A DNA stretch of 64,000 nucleotides, from NCBI GenBank assembly GCA_033816765.1, contig CM066292.1, forward strand, positions 5,022,001-5,086,000, in the 5' to 3' direction. The translations under genes were made by a program, and so were the position numbers. Source of the stretch: Nothopassalora personata (Eukaryota > Ascomycota > Dothideomycetes > Mycosphaerellales > Mycosphaerellaceae). Shown here piece by piece: positions 50,690 to 63,641 of this stretch; within the stretch, counting starts at the first letter, position 1; each line of letters begins with the position of its first letter. The notes beneath the pieces were generated by a model. That model made no database searches. It saw only the letters and a list, made by a program, of their open reading frames with translations, and was not told the DNA's origin.

Positions 50690-53320
50690 TCGTCGTATCC
50701 TTTCTACTTAATAAGGTATCGCTAACCTTTCTTATCTAGGATTTTTTCGACTTTAAATTCGTTTTCTACTTCTAGCTCGAAATAGAAGCTTTCCTAGTAG
50801 GGTGTTTCGGCGTCTACGGGTTCTAACTTAGAGATATAGAAGACTAGGTAGATTTTTGCGTCTAGTAGTAGTCGTAGGCGGTAATTAACTAGTCCTATAA
50901 CTTTGTCGATTAAAAATAGTCCGACCTTAACGTAATCTAGTTTCTTAGTCTATCTTCTTATTCTTAAGTTTTTTGTAAGGAGATAGACCTTATCCCCCTC
51001 TTTTAGTAGAGGTGCTATTTTTCTCGTGTCTTACCGTTACTAAGACAGTTTATATTGTGCATCTTCGATCGCCTTACGTGTTTCTTTATGCACTTCCTTA
51101 AGAGTGTCCGTCGTTACGATCGCTCTTTCGGCTTATAGATAGGATCTAGGTGTTCCGAATAGGTTAGGATCTTTCCTAAAGTTCGTATAAAATAGTGTCG
51201 TTAAAGTTGTCTCTAATTTGTAGTTATTTAGTGCAATCTACGCTAGTATTAGTAATAAAACCTAGTTATCTTATATATAGTTAATATAGTGTCGTAGGTA
51301 TTATTCTAGCGTTTAGTTTATCCTTTCGGTTTGTCCGTCTATCTCTATATAATATGCTATTAATAGCTTATGTTTGATTCCGATCGTTCCTATAAGCGTC
51401 TTCTAGTAGTTCGATGTAAATAGCTTGTCTCTGTCCGTTATAAACGCTTAAGGGAATCCGTAGTATCGGATAAGTCTATCTAGTACGAGGTATCCGAGCT
51501 ACTCTACATTGTATGTCTCTAATGTAGGAATAAAGTATACGTATTTTATAAGTCTATTAACTATGACTAGTATTATGTCGTATAGTTGTTTCGTAACTTA
51601 GTCTCTTAACGGTAGGAGTTTCGTAATAAAGTCTATTGTAACTTCGTCCTATGGTTCTGTTAGTAGTGTCCTAAACTGTAGGTAACCGTATTTTGTATGT
51701 CTTGCCGCCTTGTTTCGTTAGTAGTATACGCATTGTTTAATATAGCGTAACACCTTAAGTCTTATCTATAGGAATAAGAAGCTACGTTATATTAGGTCTA
51801 TTGTCTTTAAAGTTCTAGGGTGTCTATAAGTTAGTCCGTCGTAATGTTGTCGTATGTATTTCTCTTCTCGATCCTTTAGTACTTAGTATTTTCCTTACGA
51901 TATAGGAAATTGTTCGTCCTTATCGCCTAGTATCCGTACGATGTTATTAAATTCTCTCGTGTTTATACTAAGACTTCCGTCGGGGTTTATCTTTAATATT
52001 TTATGTTGTACTAGTTCTTTTCCTTCTATATAGTCGCTTCTTCGACTTAGCGCGTCGGCGCGGCCGTTCTCTCTTCCTAGAGTATATTCAATTTCGAACT
52101 TGTATTGCCCTAGTAGCTCCGACTAGCGGGCTTGCCTTCGGGTAAGTTCTTTCGTCGTCGTAAAGTACGTAAGATTCTTATAGTTAGAAAGAATCGTTAA
52201 CTTCGGTAGGCCCTCGACATATACTCTCTAATGTTATATAGTAGCAATAATAGCTAGAAGCTCTTTATTATAGATGTCGTAGTTCTATTCCGCTATAGTC
52301 ATTTTCCGGGAATAATAGGCTACTAGGTGTCTCTACCTATCGTGTGTCTATGTTAGACATGCGCCTATTACTATAGTAGACGTATCGGTCTCGATGTAGA
52401 CTTCCTTACTACTATCGAATAGTCGAAGCGTAGGGGCTAAAGCGCATTATTCCTTAAGTTTCTTAAACGCTTTAATCTGTTCCTTTCCCTATTTCTAGGT
52501 AACGTCTTTTCTTGTAAGCATCGTTATTAGTACTACTGTCTTTACGTAGTCCTTAATGAATTTCTGGTTGTAGTTCGCTAGTCTAAGGAATGATTGTACG
52601 TCCTTAACTGTTTTCGGTTCTAGCTATTCTCTAATTAACTGTGTCTTCGTAGGGTCGATCGTTATCCCTATAGTGCTAATAATAAAGCCTAAGAATTTAA
52701 CTTCTTTCTTGTAGAATTCGCATTTCTCGGGTGCTGTCTTAAATCCTAAACGCGTAAGTCGTTCGAATACATCCTAGACTTGTCTTATGTGATTCTAAAG
52801 GGATCCTTTCGTATAGACCAATATGTCGTCTATGTAAGCGATAACGCATACATCGAGTAGGTCTCTAAGTGTCTCGTTAATAAGGTCCTAATAGGATGCG
52901 GGTGCGTTAGTTAATCCTATTAGCATAACTAAGAATTCGTAAAGTCCGTATCTTATCCTAAAAGCGGTTTTCCATTCTTCTCCTTCCGCTATTCGTATAG
53001 CGTAGAAGGCATCTCGTAGGTTAATCTTCGTGTACTAGTCCGATCCGGTTAATCTGTCTTATGCTTCTTCGATGTTAGGTAGCGGGTATCGGTTCTTAAT
53101 TGTAATCTCGTTCAACTTCCTATAGTCTTGTACGAGTCGTAACTTCCCGTTTACTTTTAGAACGAACATGCATAGAGTTCCTATACTTAAGGTAGATCTT
53201 CTTATCTATCCTTTAGCTAGCTTCTCCTTTAGCTATTCTCGTAGGGTCTGCAGCTCTTTCTTAGACATTTAATATAGGGGTCCCTATAGAGGCTCTTTCC
53301 CTAGCTAAATGTTTATCTTA
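50690..53320 (-). pseudogene. B1 pol relic: RT, RNase H, integrase, chromodomain
   Basis: Near-mirror image of the B2 pol region at 60152-62850, where motifs are easier to read. RIP stops throughout. The chromodomain end is near 50700-50840 and the RT start near 53300. Confidence 0.85.
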
Positions 53321-53754
53321 TAATTCTATAGTTAGTACTTAGATAAGGCATCCTTACCTCTTTCCTCTTTAAAGAGTCGCGACTACTTACGATACTCCTT
53401 AGGAATACTTAACTCTAAGATATTAGTATCCTTCGATGGTGCGTTACTTCTATTACTACTAGTAACTTCGTAACCCGGCGGCCCTACGCTAGTGTCTATC
53501 CCGGTCGAAGGTAGTTCTTCTATCCTTCTAGTCGGCGTAAGCTATATCCTGTTTAGCTGTCTCTTTACCTTATCTACTAGCGAACGCTACCGCTACGTAG
53601 GCTAAATGTCGATAACGCAATCGCATTCCCTAAATATAAGTACTCCTCTTCTCTAGTCGATTACTAGATTGTGCTTTCTTAACTAAGGCATACCTAGTAC
53701 GATGTTATAACTAGCTATATTAGTAACATTTAAGATAATCTCCTCGTAATGCCG

Positions 53755-53964
53755 TTAGATAGTAAGTGGTAGCGGTATCGTCTCGCGCTCTATACTAGGT
53801 AAGGATAATCCGTCTACCGCGATCAATTTATAACCCTCTTTCTTCTTATAGGTAGCGATCCTATATCTTATAACAAATAATTCGGAGGTAAAGTTCCCGC
53901 TCGCTCCGGAATCTATTATAGCATCTGTCTTATGCCCGTTAATAATAATCTTAGTTCGAAACAC
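53755..53964 (-). pseudogene. B1 protease relic
   Basis: An open 69-codon stretch reads KIIINGHKTDAIIDSGASGN, a clear retropepsin active site (DSGA), followed by LIAVDGLSLP. It is a surviving open piece of a RIP-broken gag-pol, not a gene by itself. Confidence 0.85.
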
Positions 53965-54559
53965 TGTTATCGTTAGTAATGCTTAAGCCTTCTCTATGTC
54001 GTATAACTCCCTTCGGTCGCTTATTCCTAGGGAGTTAATCCTTTTCCCTGTTCGTATGTAGAACGTCGTGCTTCGTGTCTCGAGGCCTCCGCTTAAACCT
54101 AGCGCGAGCCTTTCTATGTCTACATCTATATTTAGTAACGTTCCTAGATCTTCTACGTTCCTAAGTAGAGTGCGCGTACGTGCTACACTATGTTTTGCAA
54201 TTCATTTAATATAAATGTTCCTAACGGTATAAGGTATCCGGTACCTATTATTTGGCTTCCTATCGGTAGTCGTTCTATAATAGCGGTTACTAGATTCTCG
54301 GTTGTTTCTATAAGTAGGTATCCCTAGGCTATGCCTCGTAGGGTGTTGAGTGTCTTGTTAAACTTAATAGAGTATAGCATTCTTCGTCCGCCTATCTTAG
54401 GTAGGAATTCTTCGTGCCTTCTTTATAGGTGTACGATCATGTCGTATAATTTCTTAGGTGCATTGATCGTAAAGGTCAGTTGTTTATTGTCGTCGTTAGT
54501 GTCGCTCTCTTCTCCTTCGGAGGAATCTTCTTCGCTTAATTCTTCCGGATCCTAGTCTT

Positions 54560-55985
54560 CCTCGATAGTATCTAGCCCGGTAGTTTCTTAACTTTCTTCC
54601 TATGGTTCCGGTAACTACGATCCGTTCTATCCTAGGTCTTGGTTTTCCTTATCGCTTCTATTATCGTTAAAGTAGGATTCGTCGATGTCTACTTCTCGGA
54701 GCGTAGCGTTTTACCTATACGTCGCTCCTAGGGTTCCTCTTAGTTACTAAGGCTAATACCCTACGCCTAACTTCGCGGCGTAGTAAACTTAACACGAGTC
54801 TTAGTAATAGAATCGCTAATGAAGGCTTCTATAACTATTTCGAGATTCGGATTCGATCTCGTAGTCGACTCTTCGTGCTATTATGTTAAACTGTCGTAGT
54901 TAGTTCTTCGCATTAAATGGAATGACTACTATTTGCTACCTATAGTATCCTCCTTGTCCTTCTAAGGGGTCTAGGAGAGGCGTCGTGCTTCTATTACTAG
55001 CTCTCTCCCCTACTCTCCGAGTATAGTCGGTATCTCCTCGAGATCTAACGCTACTCTTAGATTTACTAGTTCGGGGTTGCATTATGTTAAACTGTTCGCG
55101 GCGCACTATATTCTTACCGCGACAGTCCCTTACTAGGTAGCTAGGTTTACTACATCCGTAGTAAGTTCGTGTTTCTTTCGAACTCCGGGATGCTCTATTC
55201 CCGTTGCTGTTCCTAATCTTGCGACCTTTCTCGGTAACGTCGAGCTCTATTAGCTATAGTCCGTAGTATAGTTTATCCCTAGGCTTATTGTTATAGTTGT
55301 CGTAGAAGCCTCTATTACGGTTATCGTAGCCTAGTATGTATCTAGCTTTTCCGGATACCTTAGAGTCGTATCGTCGTTCTATAGCTCTCTCGTAGAGCTT
55401 ATCGTTAAGATCGATCGTGACTCTAACGAGGTCGCCTAAGCTATCGATCTTCCGACCGTCCCTTATTAACTCGTCCTTAATATGCTCCTTTAGTCCTCTT
55501 CGGTACATAACTTAAAGTGCTTTATCGTCCTAATCGGTAAGTTGCGCGTATTCCTAGAATTTAGTAGCATATTCGGCAGTAGATGTCTTCTAGGTTAAAT
55601 GCTAAATAATACGAACGGTAGTAGCAATCTCATTAGAGATACTAAAGACGCTCTTTATAGCATGCTTAAGATAGTTATATAACCTAAAGATTCCGTCGGC
55701 ATTGTCTTCTCCGTTACTGTCTAGGTATTTCCTAAGGAATGGTTTAACCCAATGCTGTGCTCGTCCTCTTAAGAAGGTAGTAGTAAAGATAGGCTTGAGG
55801 TTCTTAGGCATAGAGTTGAATAAGAAGTATATATCCATCTAAGAGACCTAAGTGTCGAACTTGTCTCGGTCGCTATAGTAGTATTCTAGCTTACTAACCT
55901 TAAGGGTATCGTTGCCTATATAAGTAGCTAAGGCATCAATAGCATCGTTCGCGGTCTGAGGTCGTCGGGCTCTACTTACTTCACT
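54560..55985 (-). pseudogene. B1 gag relic
   Basis: Contains the gag motif FLRGRAQHWVKPFLRKYL near 55750, MYRRGLKEHIKDELIRDG near 55490 and a knuckle YYGCSKPSYLVRDCRGKN near 55140, in which the first Cys and the His are RIP-changed to Tyr. Boundaries approximate. Confidence 0.8.
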
Positions 55986-56043
55986 AGGGGCGGGTGTTCC
56001 CCGTTTACTCTGTCGGTCTCCTATCGTAGAGGGCGTTTAAAGC

Positions 56044-56629
56044 TGTTAGGTTTAGTATAACCTAATAATATCACAAGTTAAGAAGATAAGCTCAATCGGG
56101 TTTGTTCTCGGGCCGATAGGAAGTCGAGGGAAAGTAATAAAGCAGTAGCTGTCTTGTCTCGTAAAGACTAAGCAGCAGTAAGGTAGAGGTTAGGTTATAG
56201 TGTATTCTAAAAAGTGATATTAAACAGTAAGTTGAACGTATTAGAACTATAAGGGTTTCTAGCGTTCCTAAATACAAAGGAGATTCGTAGATCTCGGTGA
56301 TTAGTCTAATTAGTCTAAGCATAAGCAGTCTAATTAGTCTAAGCATGAGCAGTCTAATCGCTCCAAGTCTAAGCGCTCAGGCAGGATCTAGTCACGTGTA
56401 TGTCTTGTCCAATGATTCCAGGGTCCAGTCTAAGCATGAGCAGTCTAATCGCTCCAAGTCTAAGCGCTTAGGTAGGATCTAGTCACGTGTATGTCTTGTC
56501 CAATGATTCTAGGGTCCAGTCTAAGCATGAGCAGTCTAATCGCTCCAAGTCTAAGCGCTTAGGCAGGATCTAGTCACGTGTATGTCTTGTCTAATGATTC
56601 TAGGGTCTAGCGGGAATCATTCCGTAACA
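56044..56629 (-). repeat. B1 5' LTR with triplicated 91 bp segment
   Basis: 586 bp, TGTTAGGTTTAG to TTCCGTAACA in plus orientation; 181 bp longer than the other LTR because of two extra 91 bp units. Confidence 0.85.
56337..56609. repeat. Three 91 bp tandem units in the B1 5' LTR
   Basis: Units start at 56337, 56428 and 56519, each beginning GTCTAAGCATGAGCAGTC and containing TCACGTGTATG. They are nearly identical and keep CA/TG, so the amplification looks later or less affected by RIP than the rest. Confidence 0.85.
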
Positions 56630-57541
56630 TACTACTACTAATCGTCTAAAGAGGGTAGTTATAGCATCTATTCCAATTGTGCTGTTCGTTCCTACACCTA
56701 TACCTAATTTAGCGGCGCTAGTTCCGCTTCTCCCTTCTTTACTAGATTTAGGTGTTTCCCCTTCCTCCGATTCCTCTATCCCCTTATAAGGGACAGAATC
56801 CCTATAGACCCCTTCTATTTTCGTAGGGTTTATAGGCTGTTTGTAGCCTCTACCTATGTTGGTAAAGGTGCTAAGTTTTTCTAGTAATGTAGCCGTATCC
56901 ATTGTTACTTAGTGCTTACTTTAGAATGTGCTAATACTAGTTGTTACTTAACAGGACCTTATAACCGTAATTGTTACTAAATACCTTAGACCTTAAGTGT
57001 TTTCGACCTTAGTCGACCTTAACTGTAAACCTTAACCTCAAACCTTAACCTTAAGTAATAACCTTGACCGTGAACCTTAGACCTTAAACCGTGATTTTAA
57101 CCTTATGAACTGGATGCTAATACGCTACCGGGTGTACACTTAATACCCCCCCTCATTAACTACTAAAATAATGTCTACTAACTACCCTATGTAGGTCTAT
57201 CCGAGTTGTAGTAGTATAGAGCGGTGCTTATGTAAGCAGGGGTATTTACCGGTCCCGGGACCGGGAAATCAGGTTACGTGACAAGTAGCGTAGTAGTTAG
57301 AAAAAAAATAAGGGGATTAGCGGACCTAAACCCCTATGTTCTCTACTCGAGAGGTATAAATCGAATTGTTACCTTAATGCTACGCTTACAATGCTTAACT
57401 GCGTAGTATATATCTTAATAGCTATACTAGGTCCTACTAGCTTACCTAGATGTCTAATAAAACCTAAATGAAATTCGGGCAAGTTAGACCTAAGGGACCC
57501 CCTCTAAACCTAAGGTTAACATAACCTATTAGTCGTTAATA
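56630..57541 (-). mobile_element. Gypsy-1 relic R2: gag start, leader and 5' LTR
   Basis: Minus-oriented RIP-decayed fragment. Gag N-terminus at about 56630-56902 (MDTATLLEKLSTFTNIGRGY), leader, and a 372 bp LTR at 57170-57541 with the CCGGTCCCGGGACCGG palindrome at about 57248. Cut at 56629 by B1. Confidence 0.87.
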
Positions 57542-57598
57542 ATACATAACGCTTAAGTATCGACTATAGTGTTTCGAACGAAGATTATCGTTAATAGC
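57542..57598 (+). mobile_element. 57 bp fragment of chromovirus B protease (B2)
   Basis: GTTTCGAACGAAGATTATCG and flanks match the B1 protease start (KIIING region) in opposite orientation. It lies between two Gypsy-1 LTRs, showing that Gypsy-1 copies had inserted into B2. Confidence 0.7.
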
Positions 57599-60151
57599 AA
57601 TGTCTACTAACTACCCTATATAGGCCTGTCCGAGTTGTGGTGGTATAGAGCGGTGCTTACGTAAGCAGGGGTATTTGCCGGTCCCGGGACCGGGAAATCA
57701 GGTTACGTGACAAGTAGCGTAGTAGTTAGAAAAAAAATAAGGGGATTAGCGGACCTAAACCCCTATGTTCTCTACTCGAGAGGTATAAATCGAATTGTTA
57801 CCTTAATGCTACGCTTACAATGCTTAACTACGCAGTATATATCTTAATAGCTATACTAGGTCCTACTAGCTTACCTAAATGTCTAATTAAACCTAAATGA
57901 AATTAGGGCAAGTTAGACCTAAGGGACCCCCTCTAAACCTAAGGTTAATACAACCTATTAGTCGTTAATATATCCTCCCCTATTACGAACCTGTCCCTAG
58001 GTTCTAAAGCAGTAAGCCCGGGTACTATAGGTAGCTTATTTAGTTACTATAAGCTAAGGTAGTCTTATAGTAGTATAGTAGCTCACCCTACTATTTAGCT
58101 TAACATATAAGATGTTAGGTAATCCTAGGGCCTACTAGCGACAGTTTATAAAGGTCGAAAGGATTTCTTTAATAGAGACCGTAATGGTAACGTTAATAAT
58201 CCGCGACTCGCGCCCGTCGCACTACGTTAACGTATACTACGAAACTAGCGAGGGATTAGGTAGCTATGTTAGCATTAACCGAACGGGCTAGATAGTCGAA
58301 TAATGTAAACGCTATTTATAAGACAAGTAAGTATTAGTACTAGTAACCTAATAAATCTAAAGACGAGTCTATCGCGTAGCTAGAAAGTAAGCTAAGGGAA
58401 GATAAGTAACTATAAGAAACAAGTAAGATCTAAGGACTAGAAGTACCCGTACCCGAAGCATTAAGTAGAACTAGAACTAGAACTAGAAACTAGTACCTAT
58501 AGGCTACAGCTATAGCCGGAAATTCAACTAGAAACTAGGAGCCTATAAACCCGCACTAACTACTTAGTTCCACTTATTCTTACATAACTCCTTTATCTAG
58601 ACCTACTCGTTGTCGTAGCTAACACTAGCCTTACTAGACGCGTCCCTAAGTAGCTAGCTAGTAAAGTTCCTATAGTAGTTACGGAAGAAGCTCTTATTAC
58701 GCCCTTCGCTTATAAAGCACATCTACTCGAGAGTAGTAACTAAGCTAAGCTACTTATCTATCAATTTTATAGCTCGGACGCGCTAATTATGCATCTTCTT
58801 ATAGAAGAGCTCCGAGTCTAGGCGGACCGTAGCATTAAGCTACCTTCTAGTATTAAGGATAACTTTGTTATCGTTCTAAGACTTTAAACCCGCTAGGGCA
58901 TCGGATAGAGGGCTAATACTACTAAGGTGTATAGCCGTAGGGAAAGGATAGCTAGGTACTAGGCGTCGATACTTAAACCCTATAGCGCTCTTACTCGGCG
59001 TCTTAAAGTTACGATAGAGGTCTATTATCTAGTACATGCTCTAGCTTCGCTAGAGTTTAAGATAGTTATCGTCGCGGATCTCGATAAAGTAAGGGTTAAT
59101 CTAACGTAGCGTCTTCTTATATACGGCCTACCTTATTAGAACGCCTACAGTAGTTACCCGCATTTGCCTAGCGCTTAGGTCCTCTCTAAACTAGCTAATG
59201 CTATTCTTACTTAGGTAATTCTAAACCCTAACCGAGAAGAAACGCTTAAATCGGCCGTCTTCTATATAGTCGTTAATCCGGCACTACTAGATAAACTCTA
59301 TAGCATTCTCTTACTTATAAAAACCGTGTAAAAACTCCGGCCTACTAGTGCCTTCTAAGTTAAGAGAGTATAGTATGTTAAGCCGTTTACTAGTCTAGTC
59401 GTTTTTAATTTCGAGGTTTAAGTTAACTCTAGTATACTACACTATAGTATTCGCGTTACCCCCCTAATAAGCCCTATTAAAGCTAAAAATCGTAGGCCTA
59501 GGGAAGGAGATAAACCGAGTGTAGTATTAAGGGTGCAGCGCTACTTATAAGAGCTATAGTCCGGGGTCTTATCGTATAATCTATTAGCTTAGAGAATACT
59601 ACATGTTCTAGTAGACGCCGCCGTTACTAACCTTATTTAACTCTCGTAGGTACTATCGGTACACGTCGAATTCTCGACTTATTATCTCTCTAACTGTTTT
59701 AACCCGCGGCGCTAGTTTAGCGTTATTATACTAGTATAGCATGTTACTATTAATGTAGGTACCGGTACTATTAAGATCGGCTTAGTTAGCTTTATTAATG
59801 CCGGATTTGTCGAGGATCTAGTTATAGTTAGTATACGTAACGATACTACTCGTAGTACCGACTTTGCCTCGAACGCGGAGGTAGCTAAGCGGGTTAATAG
59901 TCTTCTAACTACGCTTATTAGGGCAAAACCACGACCTATTCTTTACCTTAATAGCTAAAAAACTCTTACCTTTAAAGAGCTAGTCTTAGACCTTAAGCGT
60001 ACGCTTACATAGGGTATTAGCGGTAATACCAGGATTCGTAACGAAGTAGAGGGCCTTATAGTAGAAATCTCGAACGTACTAATCGTATATTATAGCGCTA
60101 ACCTTACTATCCCTCTTAAGAACCTACGAGATAGTATGTTCGAGCATCTTA
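57599..60151 (-). mobile_element. Gypsy-1 relic R3: 3' LTR and ORF3 C-terminal part
   Basis: Minus-oriented. LTR 57599-57970 (372 bp), an untranslated region about 200 bp longer than in intact Gypsy-1, then ORF3 sequence from its stop to the position of Gypsy-1 24608. RIP-decayed. The break at 60151 joins directly to chromovirus B pol. Confidence 0.87.
58570..60151 (-). pseudogene. R3 copy of ORF3, C-terminal half, RIP-broken
   Basis: Aligns over about 1.6 kb with 23014-24608 of intact ORF3, with C-to-T and G-to-A changes throughout and few indels. Shows that ORF3 was already part of the element family before the older copies were RIP-mutated. Confidence 0.85.
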
Positions 60152-60189
60152 AGGCCCTCGAGGATCATAAGATAAACATTTAGCTAGGG

Positions 60190-62850
60190 AAAGAGCCTCT
60201 ATAGGGACCCCTATATTAAATGTCTAAGAAAGAGCTGCAGACCCTACGAGAATAGCTAAAGGAGAAGCTAGCTAAAGGATAGATAAGAAGATCTACCTTA
60301 AGTATAGGAACTCTATGCATGTTCGTTCTAAAAGTAAACGGGAAGTTACGACTCGTACAAGACTATAGGAAGTTGAACGAGATTACAATTAAGAACCGAT
60401 ACCCGCTACCTAACATCGAAGAAGCATAAGACAGATTAACCGGATCGGACTAGTACACGAAGATTAACCTACGAGATGCCTTCTACGCTATACGAATAGC
60501 GGAAGGAGAAGAATGGAAAACCGCTTTTAGGATAAGATACGGACTTTACGAATTCTTAGTTATGCTAATAGGATTAACTAACGCACCCGCATCCTATTAG
60601 GACCTTATTAACGAGACACTTAGAGACCTACTCGATGTATGCGTTATCGCTTACATAGACGACATATTGGTCTATACGAAAGGATCCCTTTAGAATCACA
60701 TAAGACAAGTCTAGGATGTATTCGAACGACTTACGCGTTTAGGATTTAAGACAGCACCCGAGAAATGCGAATTCTACAAGAAAGAAGTTAAATTCTTAGG
60801 CTTTATTATTAGCACTATAGGGATAACGATCGACCCTACGAAGACACAGTTAATTAGAGAATAGCTAGAACCGAAAACAGTTAAGGACGTACAATCATTC
60901 CTTAGACTAGCGAACTACAACCAGAAATTCATTAAGGACTACGTAAAGACAGTAGTACTAATAACGATGCTTACAAGAAAAGACGTTACCTAGAAATAGG
61001 GAAAGGAACAGATTAAAGCGTTTAAGAAACTTAAGGAATAATGCGCTTTAGCCCCTACGCTTCGACTATTCGATAGTAGTAAGGAAGTCTACATCGAGAC
61101 CGATACGTCTACTATAGTAATAGGCGCATGTCTAACATAGACACACGATAGGTAGAGACACCTAGTAGCCTATTATTCCCGGAAAATGACTATAGCGGAA
61201 TAGAACTACGACATCTATAATAAAGAGCTTCTAGCTATTATTGCTACTATATAACATTAGAGAGTATATGTCGAGGGCCTACCGAAGTTAACGATTCTTT
61301 CTAACTATAAGAATCTTACGTACTTTACGACGACGAAAGAACTTACCCGAAGGCAAGCCCGCTAGTCGGAGCTACTAGGGCAATACAAGTTCGAAATTGA
61401 ATATACTCTAGGAAGAGAGAACGGCCGCGCCGACGCGCTAAGTCGAAGAAGCGACTATATAGAAGGAAAAGAACTAGTACAACATAAAATATTAAAGATA
61501 AACCCCGACGGAAGTCTTAGTATAAACACGAGAGAATTTAATAACATCGTACGGATACTAGGCGATAAGGACGAACAATTTCCTATATCGTAAGGAAAAT
61601 ACTAAGTACTAAAGGATCGAGAAGAGAAATACATACGACAACATTACGACGGACTAACTTATAGACACCCTAGAACTTTAAAGACAATAGACCTAATATA
61701 ACGTAGCTTCTTATTCCTATAGATAAGACTTAAGGTGTTACGCTATATTAAACAATGCGTATACTACTAACGAAACAAGGCGGCAAGACATACAAAATAC
61801 GGTTACCTACAGTTTAGGACACTACTAACAGAACCATAGGACGAAGTTACAATAGACTTTATTACGAAACTCCTACCGTTAAGAGACTAAGTTACGAAAC
61901 AACTATACGACATAATACTAGTCATAGTTAATAGACTTATAAAATACGTATACTTTATTCCTACATTAGAGACATACAATGTAGAGTAGCTCGGATACCT
62001 CGTACTAGATAGACTTATCCGATACTACGGATTCCCTTAAGCGTTTATAACGGACAGAGACAAGCTATTTACATCGAACTACTAGAAGACGCTTATAGGA
62101 ACGATCGGAATCAAACATAAGCTATTAATAGCATATTATATAGAGATAGACGGACAAACCGAAAGGATAAACTAAACGCTAGAATAATACCTACGACACT
62201 ATATTAACTATATATAAGATAACTAGGTTTTATTACTAATACTAGCGTAGATTGCACTAAATAACTACAAATTAGAGACAACTTTAACGACACTATTTTA
62301 TACGAACTTTAGGAAAGATCCTAACCTATTCGGAACACCTAGATCCTATCTATAAGCCGAAAGAGCGATCGTAACGACGGACACTCTTAAGGAAGTGCAT
62401 AAAGAAACACGTAAGGCGATCGAAGATGCACAATATAAACTGTCTTAGTAACGGTAAGACACGAGAAAAATAGCACCTCTACTAAAAGAGGGGGATAAGG
62501 TCTATCTCCTTACAAAAAACTTAAGAATAAGAAGATAGACTAAGAAACTAGATTACGTTAAGGTCGGACTATTTTTAATCGACAAAGTTATAGGACTAGT
62601 TAATTACCGCCTACGACTACTACTAGACGCAAAAATCTACCTAGTCTTCTATATCTCTAAGTTAGAACCCGTAGACGCTAAAACACCTTGCTAGGAGAGC
62701 TTCCATTTCGAGCCGGAAGTAGAAAACGAATTTAAAGTCGAAAAAATCCTAGATAAGAAAGGTTAGCGATACCTTGTTAAATAGAATGGATACGACGAAT
62801 TAGAAAATACCTAGGAACTAAAACAAAACCTACAAAACTGTTAGTAAAAG
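60190..62850 (+). pseudogene. B2 pol relic: RT, RNase H, integrase, chromodomain
   Basis: [54 protein letters not shown] and an intact YIDDILVYTKG at about 60652. Thumb: FLGFIIS and VQSFLRLANYNQKFI. RNase H: IETDTSTIVIGACL and GRENGRADALSRRSDYI. Integrase: YRHPRTLKTIDLIQR, QCVYYQRNKAARHTKYG, IDFITKLLPL, ITDRDKLFTSNY and DGQTERINQTLEQYLRHYI. Chromodomain at about 62706-62850: VEKILDKKGQRYLVKQNGYD, ELENTQELKQNL. Many TAG/TAA at Gln/Trp positions; not functional. A typical fungal chromovirus arrangement. Confidence 0.9.
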
Positions 62851-62915
62851 ATCCGACAATACTAAAAACGGGTCCGCCGAGATAACTAACGATAATCGAT
62901 CTTACGGCCGACGAG

Positions 62916-62989
62916 CGACTAGGGTAGGAATTGAACCCACGACCTTAAGAGTATAGATAGCTTACGCTCTACTACTAAGCTACCTAGCC
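62916..62989 (-). tRNA. tRNA-like sequence in B2 (degenerate)
   Basis: Inverted counterpart of 50498-50571, with the same acceptor pairing and A-box/B-box arms; the T-arm keeps GTGGGTTCAATTCCTAC. Its presence in both copies makes it a fixed part of the family. Confidence 0.5.
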
Positions 62990-63085
62990 GATTAATGAGA
63001 ATAGGGACACGACTTACAAATAAGTACCCTAAAGAGTCTCTATCCCTAGGGACTCGCCCTAAGGCTCCGCTCTAGAAAGCGCCGC

Positions 63086-63568
63086 CTAGTTATTTACGGG
63101 CATCTCTAGGATATCCGAGAAAGAAACTAGCGAAGGCGACACCTCTACCCCCGACGCCTACTTAAGAGACGCTAGCTCCTCGCGCGCCTCTTCTTCCTCG
63201 AGCTCCTCTAACTCCTTAGCGACGGTATCGTCGGTACGACGCTTAGCTAATCGTAGCTGTTTCTAAAGACGGATCTTACGCATCTTTAGCCGCACCTCCT
63301 CCTCTTTAATCCTCTTAAGCTCTAGCTTAAGCTTATTGCGCGAATTGCGAAGACGTTCCTACTCCGGACGAGAAAGACGTATATTGCTATCCTTATAGCC
63401 TTTTCGAATATAGGCCGAACACTTCCTAGACCGAGAACCTACGATACACTTCTCTACTACGCCTAAGGATCGAGACTTCTAACAATTCGTATATAGAGCT
63501 ATTTCGATACTAGAAATTTCAGTATCTAGAGCAAGTCGATATCGGCGTTTATAGGAGGAAGAAGACAT
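63086..63568 (-). pseudogene. Antisense accessory frame in B2
   Basis: 161 codons from an intact ATG (63566-63568) to TAG at 63086-63088, the same length as in B1. Cys piece KCIVGSRSRKCSAY and IRKGYKDS, then the coiled coil. A few internal TAGs from RIP. Better preserved start than B1. Confidence 0.6.
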
Positions 63569-63641
63569 AGTTAACTATTACTATAAGAAATAATAACGAC
63601 TTAAGAAGCTTCGGGACGAAGCTAGGCTAAGAAGGGGATAG

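Larger units (their letters stand above)
49441..56629 (-). mobile_element. Chromovirus B copy B1, RIP-decayed, complete outline
   Basis: Minus-oriented. The 5' LTR is 56044-56629 and the 3' LTR 49441-49845. In transcription order: gag (knuckle near 55115-55170), protease (53964-53755), RT (about 53300-52500), RNase H, integrase (about 51900-50950), chromodomain (about 50840-50690), tRNA-like sequence, antisense reading frame, purine tract, 3' LTR. The LTRs differ by two extra 91 bp units in the 5' LTR. The flanks do not show a matching target duplication. Confidence 0.85.
60152..63641 (+). mobile_element. Chromovirus B copy B2: pol and 3' region, RIP-decayed
   Basis: Plus-oriented, inverted relative to B1, and similar over the whole 3.5 kb (49846-53320). 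Contains pol, chromodomain, tRNA-like sequence, antisense frame and purine tract GAAGGGGATAG before a truncated LTR. Confidence 0.87.
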
